Shown here: positions 15,930 to 25,549 of the stretch, piece after piece | Numbering within the stretch: position 1 is the first letter of the stretch | How the letters are laid out: every line of letters begins with the position of its first letter | Source: Acidobacteriaceae bacterium | GTDB taxonomy: Bacteria; Acidobacteriota; Terriglobia; Terriglobales; Acidobacteriaceae | NCBI GenBank assembly: GCA_003132445.1 | Contig: PKXU01000155.1 | Span: forward strand, 2,230 to 40,746 | DNA: 38,517 bases | Direction: 5' to 3' | Notes under the pieces: model-generated | Databases searched by the model: none | Seen by the model: only the letters and a program-made list of their open reading frames with translations | What the model was told of the DNA's origin: nothing | Position numbers and translations under genes: made by a program

Positions 15930-17477
15930 CTAAGGACGCGAGATGGCCGCTGGAAGCGGTGTTTGCACTATCTTCGCACTCGCGCCCGGCGCTTGCGGCA
16001 GCAGTTCCTGAGCGGACTGTTGCGCGTATTGCAGAACCCGGCCCGGCAAAATTCCAAGATAAAGTGTGGCCACAAAACTTACCGCCAACGCGGTTCCCAG
16101 TCCGAACGGGATTGAACTGACGGCGATCTTCTGCCGCGATTCCCGCATGTACATCACCACGATGATCCGCAGATAGTAATATGCGCCGACGGCGCTGTTG
16201 ACCACGCCGATGAGCGTCAGCCAAATCAAATGGGCCTTCACGGCGGTACTGAAGACATAAAACTTGGCGAAGAATCCGCCCGTCATCGGGATGCCAATCA
16301 GCGACAACAAAAAAATCGTAAGCGTGGCCGCCAGCAGTGGCGAAGTTCTTCCCAAGCCTTCGTAGTCTTCAAGCGACACATAGCGCTCGCCCGCGTTGCC
16401 AAAGTGCCCGATCACGGCGAAAGCGCCAACGTTCATCGCTGCATAAGCCGCCGTATAGAACATGGCTGCGGAAATTCCGCTCACCGAATTTTCCGATCCG
16501 GTTACGGCAAACGCCATCAGCAGATAACCAGCGTGAGCGATTGATGAATAGGCCAGCAGGCGCTTGATGTTATTTTGCACCAGCGCCCCCACGTTCCCCA
16601 GCGTCATGGAAAGCGCCGCGGCGACCCAGAGGATCCAAAAACGCCCCGGCGCATTGATGGTAAACACCACCCGCAACAACACCGCGAATGCCGCGGCTTT
16701 TGGAGCGGTCGACATGAAGCCGACAATGGGCGCAGGTGCACCTTCATAAACATCGGGAGTCCAGATGTGAAAAGGAGCAGCCGCAACCTTGAATCCGAGC
16801 CCGACAAACATCAGTGCCATCGCCACATAAACCAGCAACACCACGGGGCCAGCCTGCAACTTCTGGCTGATCAAGTCGATGTTCGTCGATCCGGTGGCCC
16901 CGAACATGAGCGCTACACCGTACAGAAAGAATGCGGTGGCGAACGATCCCAGCAGGAAATACTTAAGCGATGATTCACTGCTCGCCGCTTCGTTGCGCCG
17001 GAATCCGGTGAGGATATACGTCGAGATCGATGAGATCTCAAGGGCAATAAAAATTAAAACCAGTTCCACGGCCGAGGACATGAGAGCCATACCGACCGCG
17101 CCAAAAAGAATGAGAGCGTAGTATTCGCCGGCGCGAATCCGCTGCACTTCCATGTATTCGAACGAACTGAGGATCACTACCGCCGCGATGCCGATAATCA
17201 GAAAATGAAAAAATACGCTGTATGCATCGACCTTTACCATGTTTGAGAACGCGAGTCCCGGCGACTGCGCCATGTACCAGGTCGAAAGCAGTCCAGCGAC
17301 GGTTCCCGCGAACCCGATATAGCCGAGCAATTTCTGGCTCTTTTTTTCATCCACTAGAGGGTCGAGCACCATGACCACAATGCCGAAAGCAGACAGAATT
17401 AACTCCGGCAGAATGCGGATGTAATCCACGCCCTGCGGGATCGTCTGCAACCCGGCTGGTAAGATCAGCGAGGTCAC
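15930..17477 (-). CDS. nuoN: NADH-quinone oxidoreductase subunit N
   Basis: Antiporter-like membrane subunit of complex I, involved in proton pumping. The start is taken as the GTG at 17477, overlapping the nuoM stop (GTGA), which gives 515 residues. Roughly 14 hydrophobic helices are visible. The conserved pump features are present: Glu in helix 5 (FIALEISSISTYIL), Lys before AAPFHIWTPDVYEGAP, and FAVLLRV. A 45-residue N-terminal extension to 17612 would overlap nuoM deeply and is not membrane-like. It is the last gene of the operon; no clear terminator is seen after its stop. Confidence 0.95.
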   Translation of the reverse strand: MTSLILPAGLQTIPQGVDYIRILPELILSAFGIVVMVLDPLVDEKKSQKLLGYIGFAGTVAGLLSTWYMAQSPGLAFSNMVKVDAYSVFFHFLIIGIAAVVILSSFEYMEVQRIRAGEYYALILFGAVGMALMSSAVELVLIFIALEISSISTYILTGFRRNEAASSESSLKYFLLGSFATAFFLYGVALMFGATGSTNIDLISQKLQAGPVVLLVYVAMALMFVGLGFKVAAAPFHIWTPDVYEGAPAPIVGFMSTAPKAAAFAVLLRVVFTINAPGRFWILWVAAALSMTLGNVGALVQNNIKRLLAYSSIAHAGYLLMAFAVTGSENSVSGISAAMFYTAAYAAMNVGAFAVIGHFGNAGERYVSLEDYEGLGRTSPLLAATLTIFLLSLIGIPMTGGFFAKFYVFSTAVKAHLIWLTLIGVVNSAVGAYYYLRIIVVMYMRESRQKIAVSSIPFGLGTALAVSFVATLYLGILPGRVLQYAQQSAQELLPQAPGASAKIVQTPLPAAISRP

Positions 17478-18991
17478 TGTCCCACCACCTGGCCCACGAA
17501 CTGAGAGAACGGACTCAACGCGGCCTGTACGGCAGGATCGATCGCGCCCAGCCACAGAATCGGCGCCACACCCATGACCAGCGCAGCTACCGCGCACGGC
17601 CATATCGCCCATTTCTCAAACGCAAAAAGATCGTGCAGCGAGTTGTTTGCCGAATGCGTTACTTGGCCGAAAAACACACGCTGGTACATCCACAACAGAT
17701 AACACGCGCTCCAAATCACGCCCGTCGCGGCGAGAATCCCATAGATGGGTCGATCCTGAAACGCACCACTGAGGACAAGAAATTCGCCGACGAATCCGTT
17801 CAGCAGCGGAAGCCCAACCGAAGCCAGCACGATGAATAAGTACGACGCCGCATAAACCGGCATGGTACTGGCTAGGCCTCCGAACTCTGAAATCTCGTAA
17901 GTATGGCGGCGCTCATGCAGAATGCCGGTCAGCATAAATAAACCGCCGGTGGAAACACCATGCGCGAGCATAATGAACATTGCGCCGTTCAATCCGGCCT
18001 GCGTAAAGCTGAAGATTCCCAACACCACAAAGCCCAGGTGGCTGATCGAAGAATAAGCGATCAGCTTCTTCATATTCGGCTGCACCATCGCGACCAGCGC
18101 GCCGTAAATAATGCCAATCAGCGCCAGGATCATAATCCACGGAGCATTCCGGCGGGCTTGCTCCGGAAATAAGCCGAGATTGAAGCGCAACATTCCATAC
18201 GTGCCCATCTTCAGCAGCACGCCGGCCAGCAGAACGGATCCTGCGGTGGGCGCTTCGACGTGTGCGTCGGGCAACCATGTGTGGAAGGGAAACAATGGAA
18301 CCTTCACTGCGAAGGCTAGAAAGAAACCGAGAAACAGCCACTGCGCGGCAGCGGGGAAGCTGGGTAAGGCTCCGCGCGCGATCTCATCGCGAATCACGAC
18401 AAAATCAAAACTGCCCGTATGAGCGTACAGCCAAAGAATCGCCGCCAGCATAAACACCGACGCGATCATCGTGTACATGAAAAATTTAACTGCGGCATAC
18501 ACTTTGCGCTCATGTCCGAAGATGCCAATCAGGAGCGCCATCGGAATCAGTGTCGCTTCCCAGAAAAAATAAAAGAGAAACAGATCGAGAGCGGTGAAAA
18601 CTCCAATCAGCGCGGTCTCAAGAATCAGCAGCAGAATAAAAAATTCCTTCACTCGATCATGCACTGACTGCCATGAGATCAGCACGCACAGCGGCGTGAG
18701 AAACGTCGTGAGAACTACCAGCCACAGCGAGATGCCGTCAATCCCCATGTGGTAGTGGATATTGGGAGTCGAAATCCAAGCCCGGTCGAGCTCGTATTGA
18801 AATCCTGCCTGGGACCGATGAAAGTGCACCGGCAAATGAAGGGATAGAAGAAAAGTGAGCAGCGAAAAGACCAGCGCGAAAATGCGGATATCGCGATCGC
18901 GCCGCGGAAAGACCATGAGCAGCAAAGCTCCGACCAGCGGGGCAAAGGTCACAAACGTCAGGATGTAGGGGCTCCAGCTATCCGCGTTCAT
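17474..18991 (-). CDS. nuoM: NADH-quinone oxidoreductase subunit M
   Basis: Second antiporter-like subunit of complex I, 505 residues from the ATG at 18991 (MNADSW), which overlaps the nuoL stop as ATGA. Typical features are the N-terminal helices, YFFWEATLIPMALLIGIFG with the channel Glu, Lys in FAVKVPLFPFHTWLPDAHVEAPT, and KMGTYGMLRFNL. It is translationally coupled to nuoL upstream and nuoN downstream through 4-nt overlaps. Confidence 0.95.
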   Translation of the reverse strand: MNADSWSPYILTFVTFAPLVGALLLMVFPRRDRDIRIFALVFSLLTFLLSLHLPVHFHRSQAGFQYELDRAWISTPNIHYHMGIDGISLWLVVLTTFLTPLCVLISWQSVHDRVKEFFILLLILETALIGVFTALDLFLFYFFWEATLIPMALLIGIFGHERKVYAAVKFFMYTMIASVFMLAAILWLYAHTGSFDFVVIRDEIARGALPSFPAAAQWLFLGFFLAFAVKVPLFPFHTWLPDAHVEAPTAGSVLLAGVLLKMGTYGMLRFNLGLFPEQARRNAPWIMILALIGIIYGALVAMVQPNMKKLIAYSSISHLGFVVLGIFSFTQAGLNGAMFIMLAHGVSTGGLFMLTGILHERRHTYEISEFGGLASTMPVYAASYLFIVLASVGLPLLNGFVGEFLVLSGAFQDRPIYGILAATGVIWSACYLLWMYQRVFFGQVTHSANNSLHDLFAFEKWAIWPCAVAALVMGVAPILWLGAIDPAVQAALSPFSQFVGQVVGQ

Positions 18992-21030
18992 CGCACCCCC
19001 ATCCAAATCATGTAGGCAATCACCACGGCCGAGCCGGCTGCAATCCAGCCCGCATAAGAACGCAAATTACCCGACTGCATGTGGCGGACCTCGTCCGAAA
19101 CGTGCCGCGCGTCATCAGCCGCGTTGTTCACCGTGTCGTCGATAACTTTGCGGTCGATCCCCTCCCAAAGAATGGTGGTGGAGCCCTGCACCAGCGGCTT
19201 CACGAAAATCTTCGCGTAAAATTCGTCCACATAATATTTATGCAGCACCGCCTGGTAAGCGCCGCCGAGCGAAGTAGCAATCTTCGCTGGCAAACCCGGA
19301 TTCCGGTAATACAGCCACCAGGCTAGTCCGAAGCCGAGAGCCGCGGCGAGAACTGAGATTCCAGTAAACATCAGCTCTGTCGAAGCCTCGGTCTTTGGTT
19401 CGGTTCCTTCGGTCGTCCGCTCACTCGCGCCCTTTTCGCCCATCTGAGTATTTTCGCTATTCGACGGCAGCGTGGAGCGAAACACAGGCCCTAAAAAGTG
19501 ATCGAAATGATTGTTGCCGCCCAGTGAGCCAGGGACGCCAACGTATCCGCCGACTACTGATAAGACTGCCAGGATCACCAGCGGAACCAGCATCACTCTC
19601 GGGCTCTCGTGAATGCCGGATGCGTGACCCGAATGCGCGTCGTGTGACGAGTCGTGCGCAGAAGGACTTCCATGTCCAGGCCCGGTATCCGCCGCGCCGC
19701 GATATTCCCCAAAGAAAGTCAGGAACCAGAGCCGGAACATATAAAAGGAAGTGATGAATGCCGTGACCACGCCCACGAACCAGTAAATCCAGCTCGCCTG
19801 GTAAGCTCGCCACAAAATTTCGTCTTTACTGAAAAAGCCGGCCAGCCCCGGGATGCCGGAAATCGCCAACGTAGCAGCCGTCATCGTCCAGAAGGTCCAC
19901 GGAATCTTCGTTCGCAGTCCGCCCATCTTGCGCATGTCCTGCTCGCCGCCCACGGCATGAATCACCGATCCAGCCGCCAGGAAAAGCAGGCCTTTAAAAA
20001 ACGCATGCGTCATCAGGTGAAAAATTCCCGCGGAAAACGCCCCCACTCCGCAAGCCATAAACATGTAGCCAAGCTGCGACACCGTCGAGTAAGCCAGAAC
20101 TTTCTTGATATCCGTCTGCGCGATGCCGATGGTCGCAGCGAAAAACGCGGTCAGAGTTCCAATCACCGCGACGACCGTCAGCGCCGTGGGTGCGCGTTCG
20201 AAGATTACGTGCGAACGCGAAACCATGTAGACGCCGGCAGTGACCATGGTCGCCGCGTGAATCAACGCGGAAACCGGCGTCGGGCCCTCCATGGCATCGG
20301 GCAGCCAGACGTACAGCGGAATCTGCGCCGACTTTCCGCACGCTCCCACCATCAGCAAAATTCCAATCGCCGTAAGCAGTCCTGCGCTGGCGTTTTCCGG
20401 AGCCATGGGCTGAACTTGCGCGAATACTTGACTGAAGTTCAACGAGCCAAAATGCTGGATGATCAGGAAAAGCGCGATCAGGAATCCGAAGTCGCCGATG
20501 CGGTTGACGATGAACGCCTTTTTTCCTGCCGACGCCGCCGAATCTTTCGTAAACCAGAATCCGATCAGCAAATACGACGCCAACCCCACTCCCTCCCAGC
20601 CAATGAACATCAGCAGGTAGTTGTTGGCCAGCACCAGAGTCAACATGAAAAACATGAACAAATTCAGGTAAGCAAAAAAGCGGTAGTAGCTTGGATCGTC
20701 CCACATGTAGCCGACAGAATAGATGTGGATGAGAAACCCAACTCCGGTAACCACCAGCAACATCACCAGCGAGAGCTGATCCAGATACAACGCGAAGTCA
20801 GCGCTGAAGCTGCCCGACCGAATCCAGTGCGCCACATATTCCTGGTAGGGAAGATCGAGAGACGAAAAACGCAGGGCAACCAAAAGCGCCCACGCGAAGG
20901 CGGCGCCCGAGAAGACAAGTCCAACGGTAGTGACCGCGCTCCGCGACGATTTCTTGCCCAGGAATCCATTGATCGCCGCGCCCGCCAACGGCAGGATCGG
21001 GATGACCCAGAGATTGAGGTTCGTCGTCAT
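18988..21030 (-). CDS. nuoL: NADH-quinone oxidoreductase subunit L
   Basis: Distal antiporter-like subunit of complex I, 680 residues. Family motifs: [54 protein letters not shown] and [18 protein letters not shown]. The C-terminal part holds the long lateral helix that runs along the membrane arm and a last membrane helix ([18 protein letters not shown]). A Ser/His/Asp-rich hydrophilic loop (near residues 455-475) and an acidic/Thr-rich stretch (~520-550) enlarge the region before it. Its start overlaps the nuoK stop as ATGA. Confidence 0.95.
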   Translation of the reverse strand: MTTNLNLWVIPILPLAGAAINGFLGKKSSRSAVTTVGLVFSGAAFAWALLVALRFSSLDLPYQEYVAHWIRSGSFSADFALYLDQLSLVMLLVVTGVGFLIHIYSVGYMWDDPSYYRFFAYLNLFMFFMLTLVLANNYLLMFIGWEGVGLASYLLIGFWFTKDSAASAGKKAFIVNRIGDFGFLIALFLIIQHFGSLNFSQVFAQVQPMAPENASAGLLTAIGILLMVGACGKSAQIPLYVWLPDAMEGPTPVSALIHAATMVTAGVYMVSRSHVIFERAPTALTVVAVIGTLTAFFAATIGIAQTDIKKVLAYSTVSQLGYMFMACGVGAFSAGIFHLMTHAFFKGLLFLAAGSVIHAVGGEQDMRKMGGLRTKIPWTFWTMTAATLAISGIPGLAGFFSKDEILWRAYQASWIYWFVGVVTAFITSFYMFRLWFLTFFGEYRGAADTGPGHGSPSAHDSSHDAHSGHASGIHESPRVMLVPLVILAVLSVVGGYVGVPGSLGGNNHFDHFLGPVFRSTLPSNSENTQMGEKGASERTTEGTEPKTEASTELMFTGISVLAAALGFGLAWWLYYRNPGLPAKIATSLGGAYQAVLHKYYVDEFYAKIFVKPLVQGSTTILWEGIDRKVIDDTVNNAADDARHVSDEVRHMQSGNLRSYAGWIAAGSAVVIAYMIWMGVR

Positions 21031-21329
21031 AGTTTAAGCAAATTCACCCGGTCCACGTTCAAAGTTTCACGCGTGCGGTAAACGGAAATAATGATTGCCA
21101 AGCCCACGGCTGCTTCCGCGGCGGCCACCACCATAACGAAAAAGACGAATACCTGTCCCGCCAATACGTGCCAGTGCGCGGCGAAGGCCACGAAAGAAAG
21201 GTTCACGCCATTGAGCATCAACTCAATCGACATGAAGATGGTAATGATGTTGCGCTTGATAAGAAATCCGGCCACGCCGCAGGCAAACAGAAATCCGCTC
21301 AACACCAGGTAATAAGAAAGAGGTACCAT
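21027..21329 (-). CDS. nuoK: NADH-quinone oxidoreductase subunit K
   Basis: Small three-helix membrane subunit of complex I, 100 residues, usual length. Both buried Glu positions needed for proton transfer are visible ([17 protein letters not shown] and [11 protein letters not shown]). The start codon ATG shares its A with the nuoJ stop (TAATG), and its stop overlaps nuoL (ATGA). Confidence 0.96.
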   Translation of the reverse strand: MVPLSYYLVLSGFLFACGVAGFLIKRNIITIFMSIELMLNGVNLSFVAFAAHWHVLAGQVFVFFVMVVAAAEAAVGLAIIISVYRTRETLNVDRVNLLKL

Positions 21330-21853
21330 TATTCTTCCACCTTCCCGGCCGGTGAAGTCGCCGGCTTGCCGGCCAGCACAACCGCGCCCATGATCGCAAT
21401 CAGGATCAAGACGGAAGTGATTTCAAAGGGCAGCAGGAATTCATGAAACAGCAATTGTCCAATCGTGGCGGGGTCGCCGGGGAGAGCGCCGGCAGGCACG
21501 GCTTCCGTTCCCGAATGTCGCAACACGACCCATCCCACCAAAACGCCGCCCAGCAACACGCCCGGAACGCCCAGCAGAATGGCGACGCGGCTGTCCTTCG
21601 TACGCTCTTCGACTCCGGCGTTCAGCAGCATGATCGTGAACACAAACAACACCATGATGGCGCCGGCGTAGACGATGACCTGCACAGCCGCAACGAATTC
21701 CGCACCCAGCAGTAAATATTCGCCTGCCAGCGCCGCCATTACCGCGATCAGCGATAGGGCGCCATTAATGGGATGCCTCTGCGCCAGCAGGTTCACTGCA
21801 CCCGCCACACAGACAGCTCCGAAAGCCAGAAACAAAATTAAATGCACGCTCAT
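21329..21853 (-). CDS. nuoJ: NADH-quinone oxidoreductase subunit J
   Basis: Five-helix membrane subunit of complex I, 174 residues. The conserved third helix with the pi-bulge Tyr is seen in [25 protein letters not shown]. The gene begins 117 nt after nuoH, and that gap has no nuoI, the usual intervening gene; instead it contains a palindromic repeat. The stop overlaps the nuoK start by one base. Confidence 0.95.
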   Translation of the reverse strand: MSVHLILFLAFGAVCVAGAVNLLAQRHPINGALSLIAVMAALAGEYLLLGAEFVAAVQVIVYAGAIMVLFVFTIMLLNAGVEERTKDSRVAILLGVPGVLLGGVLVGWVVLRHSGTEAVPAGALPGDPATIGQLLFHEFLLPFEITSVLILIAIMGAVVLAGKPATSPAGKVEE

Positions 21854-21864
21854 GAAATCAGTTC

Positions 21865-21963
21865 TCGGTTCTCAGTTCGCAGTTTCCAGTTAAAACCGCG
21901 GCAAAGCGGAGATCAGTTACCGGGCGCAGGCAACTGAGAACTGAGAACCGGCAACTGAGAACT
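21865..21963. repeat. Palindromic short-tandem-repeat element at the nuoH-nuoJ junction
   Basis: The right half (+ strand) repeats AACTGAGAAC three times with small spacers. The left half carries the inverse motif (GTTCTCAGTT-like units). The two arms, about 33 nt each, can form an imperfect hairpin around a ~38-nt GC-rich loop. It fills the place where nuoI normally lies. Confidence 0.65.
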
Positions 21964-21970
21964 TCTTTTC

Positions 21971-23008
21971 TCACCAGGCTACCGCGATCGCTGTGGCGAT
22001 GAGATTTACCAGCGCCAGCGGCAACAGGAACTTCCAGCCAAATGCCATCAGTTGGTCGTAACGGAAGCGCGGCAGCGTACCGCGCACCCAGATATACAAA
22101 AAGAGAAACGCAAAAATCTTCACCGCGAACCAGAACAACGGCAGGATCACGCGCACAAGCGGCGGGCCGAAAAGCGGGCCGTGCCATCCGCCGAAGAACA
22201 ACAATGTCGCCACGCAAGCCACCGTGATCATGTTGGTGTATTCGGCCATGAAAAACATGGCAAACTTCATGGCGCTGTACTCGGTGTGGTAGCCGGCGAC
22301 CAGTTCGGTTTCCGCTTCCGGCAGATCAAAAGGAATGCGATTCGTTTCGGCATAGGCGGCAATCAAATAACAGAAAAATCCGATGATCTGCCCGTGAAAA
22401 ATGTTCCAGCGCGGAATGAATCCCCAGAAATGTCCGGACTGCGCATCTACAATCGCGCGCAGGCTGAAGCTGCCCGACATAATCAGCACACCAACTAGCG
22501 ACAAGCCCAATGAAATTTCGTAACTCACCATCTGCGCACTGGCACGCAGACCACCGAGCAGGGAATATTTATTATTCGACGACCACCCCGCTAGCGCCAC
22601 GCCGTAAACGCCAATGGATGTGATCCCGAGAATCAATAGCAGTCCCGTATTCACGTCCGTGATCTGCAGGGGAATGGTGTAACCATGAATCGTGAACGAG
22701 TTGCCGAATGGAACGACGGAGATCGATGTAAGCGCGAAGATGAGCGCGATCATTGGCGCCGCAATGAACAACGGCTTATAAACGTGCGGCGGCGTCAAAT
22801 CTTCCTTGAATATGAATTTCAGTCCGTCGGCTGCAGGTTGCAGCAATCCGAATGGCCCGACCCGCGTGGGTCCCCAGCGATTCTGCATGTGGCCCACCAC
22901 CTTGCGCTCCAACCAGACGGTGTAGGCGACCGCCGTAAGCAGCACGCCCAGCACAATAACCGATTTGATCACAGACGCCAGGATGAATAGCCAGATTGGC
23001 AACGCCAC
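21971..23008 (-). CDS. nuoH: NADH-quinone oxidoreductase subunit H
   Basis: Membrane subunit that anchors the peripheral arm and forms part of the quinone chamber; 345 residues. Signatures: VWLERKVVGHMQNRWGPTRVG near residue 30, LAGWSSNNKYSLLGGLRASA, EISLGL, and the Glu/Arg-rich loop NRIPFDLPEAETELVAGYHT. The start codon is GTG, preceded by GAGAGGAAG. The NuoI subunit that would dock here is not encoded next door. Confidence 0.95.
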   Translation of the reverse strand: MALPIWLFILASVIKSVIVLGVLLTAVAYTVWLERKVVGHMQNRWGPTRVGPFGLLQPAADGLKFIFKEDLTPPHVYKPLFIAAPMIALIFALTSISVVPFGNSFTIHGYTIPLQITDVNTGLLLILGITSIGVYGVALAGWSSNNKYSLLGGLRASAQMVSYEISLGLSLVGVLIMSGSFSLRAIVDAQSGHFWGFIPRWNIFHGQIIGFFCYLIAAYAETNRIPFDLPEAETELVAGYHTEYSAMKFAMFFMAEYTNMITVACVATLLFFGGWHGPLFGPPLVRVILPLFWFAVKIFAFLFLYIWVRGTLPRFRYDQLMAFGWKFLLPLALVNLIATAIAVAW

Positions 23009-23075
23009 GCCTTGCTTCCTCTCTTGCTCAGGAACTGCTCCTCAGGAACCGTGCTTCCCCAAGAATCGCTCGATA

Positions 23076-25445
23076 TCAATCTGCCGCGACTTCCGCGGGC
23101 TTTACTTCGTGACTTTCCAGCACCGATTGCAACGTGCGCGAGTATCGTCCCAACGTGCCGGAGGTGAACAGAGTGTCGTTCGCTGGAGCGATTGACTCTG
23201 GATTATGCGCCGCACCGGCTCCGCTCTTCGTCAAAGACGTATGCTCGCTGTTGCCCGCCAGAAGATTCGGTCGCGAAATCTGGTAGCCGGGCACGAGCCG
23301 CTGGATCTCGTCAAGAATCGCCATCGGATCGAGCGGACTCAACTTCGGCTCCAGGCCTTGCATTTCCAGCCACACTGCATGACGATCAGCCTCGCCCGAC
23401 TGCGCGCCTCGAGACTGTCCCATGTCCGCCCGCGTTCCGCCGCCGAATGGAACCAGTTTGCGAACATCAAATCCCATCGCGTCCGCAATGCGAACAATCA
23501 TTTCAAAATCACTTTTCGTGCCGGAGATTTCGCCAGCCTTCTTTACCAGTTGCACATCGCCGCAAGTATTGGTCATCGTGCCCGCTTTTTCGTAGGCGTT
23601 GGCCGCAGGCAGTACAACATCGGCCATGATTGCAGTTTCAGTCAGAAACATGTCTTGCACGACGACAAAGCTGTTCGAGAACGCGAACGGATCAATGTCA
23701 AGCCGTCCCACAGGATTCGAGCCCACCACATAAAGCGCCTTCAGCGCGCCCTTCTTGCCTGCCTCGACCATGTTTGCGAGGTCAAGGCCCGCGGCCTGCG
23801 CCACGCTCCACTCCTGATGGAAATCGCTCGTTCCCGCCAGCGGATGGTAGCCCGGCAGCAAGTCCGGATAAAGCCCCATATCCGCTGCGCCGCGCGAATT
23901 CGAGTAGTCCGCTAAACAAATAAACTTCGCGCCGGAAATTCCCGCGCCGAATCGAACGAGACTGGAAATATCGTTTGCACGAATTTCCGACCCAAAAATG
24001 ATGACCAGATTCTGCTCACCCCGCAATTTATCGCGAAGTGCAATCCAGCCGTCTTTATCGATCGAACCGTTATCGCTCGAAGCGCTAACCAGCGCATCAG
24101 CGGCCGCCTCATCGCCCGAGAGGAAACTCGCAACCTTCCCTTCGGTGCCCAGCGGAATTTGGGTGAAGCTCGTGGCCTGCCGCCGCAGTTTGATCGTCTG
24201 CGAGTTCACCACGTAGAGCTTGGCCCGGTGCAGGCGTACATTGTTGCGAATCTGCCAAGCCAGCAGCGGATGCTGCTCGGTAGGGTCGTTGCCGATCAGC
24301 AAAATCGCCGGTGCATTGAAAACGTCCGCCATGCTGGCGGTTGCGTCTGGCTTACCGCGCAACGCCGCCGAAAGAGCAGGGAAGTCGGCGGTGCGATGGT
24401 GATCGACATTGTTCGTCTTCAACACCACGCGAGCGAACTTCGAAAGCAGGTACGCTTCCTCATTCGTGGTGCGCGTCGAGCCGATCACCCCGATTGCCGA
24501 TCCGCCCTCTTTATCGCGAACTTCGGCAAACTTCTTTCCCACCAACTCAAACGCCTCTTCCCACGTCGAGGGAGTAAGCTTGCCGTTCTTTCGAATGAGC
24601 GGTTGCGTGAGCCGCTCTTCGTGGTTCGCGAAATCGAATGCGTAGCGTCCTTTAATGCAAAGGAAGTCACCGTTCGTCCCGCTCTTGTCGCGGTTGTCGC
24701 CGCGCACAATTTCCATTCCCGTATCGGATCTTCGCACTCCCAGCGTAGTCTTGCAGCCGTCGCCACAGTGGGTGCACACCGTACCCACGTGCGTCATCTC
24801 CCACGGCCGCGTCTTGTAGCGATACGCGCCGGAAGTCAGCGCGCCCACCGGGCAGATATCGATGCACATGCCGCATTCTTCACATTCCAGATGATCTTTT
24901 TTATTCGGAGCAATCAGTGAACTCACGCCGCGGTTCTGCACCCCAAGCGCCCATACATCCATCCCCTCGCCGCACACGCGCACGCAGCGATAGCAGAGAA
25001 TACAGCGCGGTCGGTCGAAGAACACCACAGGAGACCACTGCTGCTCATCCTTGTGGTTCTTGGCCTCCATGAATTTCGATTCCGCCGCCCCGTAGGAAAA
25101 CGTCATGTCCTGCAGCTCGCACTCGCCGCCGGCGTCGCACACCGGGCAATCCAGCGGATGATTTCCCAGCAGCATCTCCAGCATGGACTTCCGCGCCTGC
25201 TTGACGTCGTCACTGTCTGTCGTGACAATCATGCCCTCGCTAATCACCGTGGTACAGGCGGTCTGCAGCTTGGGCATCTTCTCGATCTTCACCAGGCACA
25301 TGCGGCACGCGCCCTGCAAAGAAAGATTCGGGTAATAACAAAATGAAGGCACTTCGATGCCCACGGTCTTACAAGCCTCGATCAGCAGCGTCCCGGCGGG
25401 AGCCGTTACCTTCTTGCCGTCGACAGTGAGATTTACGTCAGCCAT
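23076..25445 (-). CDS. nuoG: NADH-quinone oxidoreductase subunit G
   Basis: Large iron-sulfur subunit of the peripheral arm, 789 residues from the ATG at 25445. N1b [2Fe-2S] ligands lie in FCYYPNLSLQGACRMCLV. The His-Cys3 cluster motif is HPLDCPVCDAGGECELQD. N4/N5-type clusters lie in CILCYRCVRVC and CEECGMCIDICPVGAL. The extra N7 cluster ligands are also present (CTHCGDGC...FLCIKG). A molybdopterin-oxidoreductase-like domain without cofactor follows. The C-terminus is long and Ser/Ala-rich. Ten codons upstream are encoded only by the repeat at 25455-25547 and are not part of the protein. Confidence 0.95.
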   Translation of the reverse strand: MADVNLTVDGKKVTAPAGTLLIEACKTVGIEVPSFCYYPNLSLQGACRMCLVKIEKMPKLQTACTTVISEGMIVTTDSDDVKQARKSMLEMLLGNHPLDCPVCDAGGECELQDMTFSYGAAESKFMEAKNHKDEQQWSPVVFFDRPRCILCYRCVRVCGEGMDVWALGVQNRGVSSLIAPNKKDHLECEECGMCIDICPVGALTSGAYRYKTRPWEMTHVGTVCTHCGDGCKTTLGVRRSDTGMEIVRGDNRDKSGTNGDFLCIKGRYAFDFANHEERLTQPLIRKNGKLTPSTWEEAFELVGKKFAEVRDKEGGSAIGVIGSTRTTNEEAYLLSKFARVVLKTNNVDHHRTADFPALSAALRGKPDATASMADVFNAPAILLIGNDPTEQHPLLAWQIRNNVRLHRAKLYVVNSQTIKLRRQATSFTQIPLGTEGKVASFLSGDEAAADALVSASSDNGSIDKDGWIALRDKLRGEQNLVIIFGSEIRANDISSLVRFGAGISGAKFICLADYSNSRGAADMGLYPDLLPGYHPLAGTSDFHQEWSVAQAAGLDLANMVEAGKKGALKALYVVGSNPVGRLDIDPFAFSNSFVVVQDMFLTETAIMADVVLPAANAYEKAGTMTNTCGDVQLVKKAGEISGTKSDFEMIVRIADAMGFDVRKLVPFGGGTRADMGQSRGAQSGEADRHAVWLEMQGLEPKLSPLDPMAILDEIQRLVPGYQISRPNLLAGNSEHTSLTKSGAGAAHNPESIAPANDTLFTSGTLGRYSRTLQSVLESHEVKPAEVAAD

Positions 25446-25454
25446 GAGAATTTT

Positions 25455-25547
25455 GTGATTGGGCGATTGAGTCATTGAGAGATTGAAGAATCCATCGCTG
25501 CGAGATTTTCAATCCCTCAATCACACGATCGCCCGATGACTCAATTC
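25455..25547. repeat. Octamer palindromic element, copy A (nuoG-nuoF junction)
   Basis: The left arm consists of 8-nt units of the type GATTGRGN (GATTGGGC, GATTGAGT, CATTGAGA, GATTGAAG). The right arm carries the inverse units (CAATCCCT, CAATCACA, CGATCGCC, CGATGACT). The arms can pair over about 35 nt with few mismatches around a loop of about 20 nt. Confidence 0.75.
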
Positions 25548-25549
25548 CT

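Noticed and set aside
19654..21081. 475-codon ORF antisense to nuoL
   Set aside because: Very long, but composed of Arg/His/Gln-rich sequence typical of the complement of hydrophobic GC-rich codons; nuoL on the other strand is unmistakable.
23205..23915. 236-codon ORF antisense to nuoG, and others inside nuoG and nuoD
   Set aside because: Shadow frames of conserved genes; no motifs or ribosome-binding sites.
24850..24905. NuoI-like ferredoxin motif CEECGMCIDICP
   Set aside because: It belongs to the iron-sulfur domain of nuoG itself; no separate nuoI frame exists in the window.
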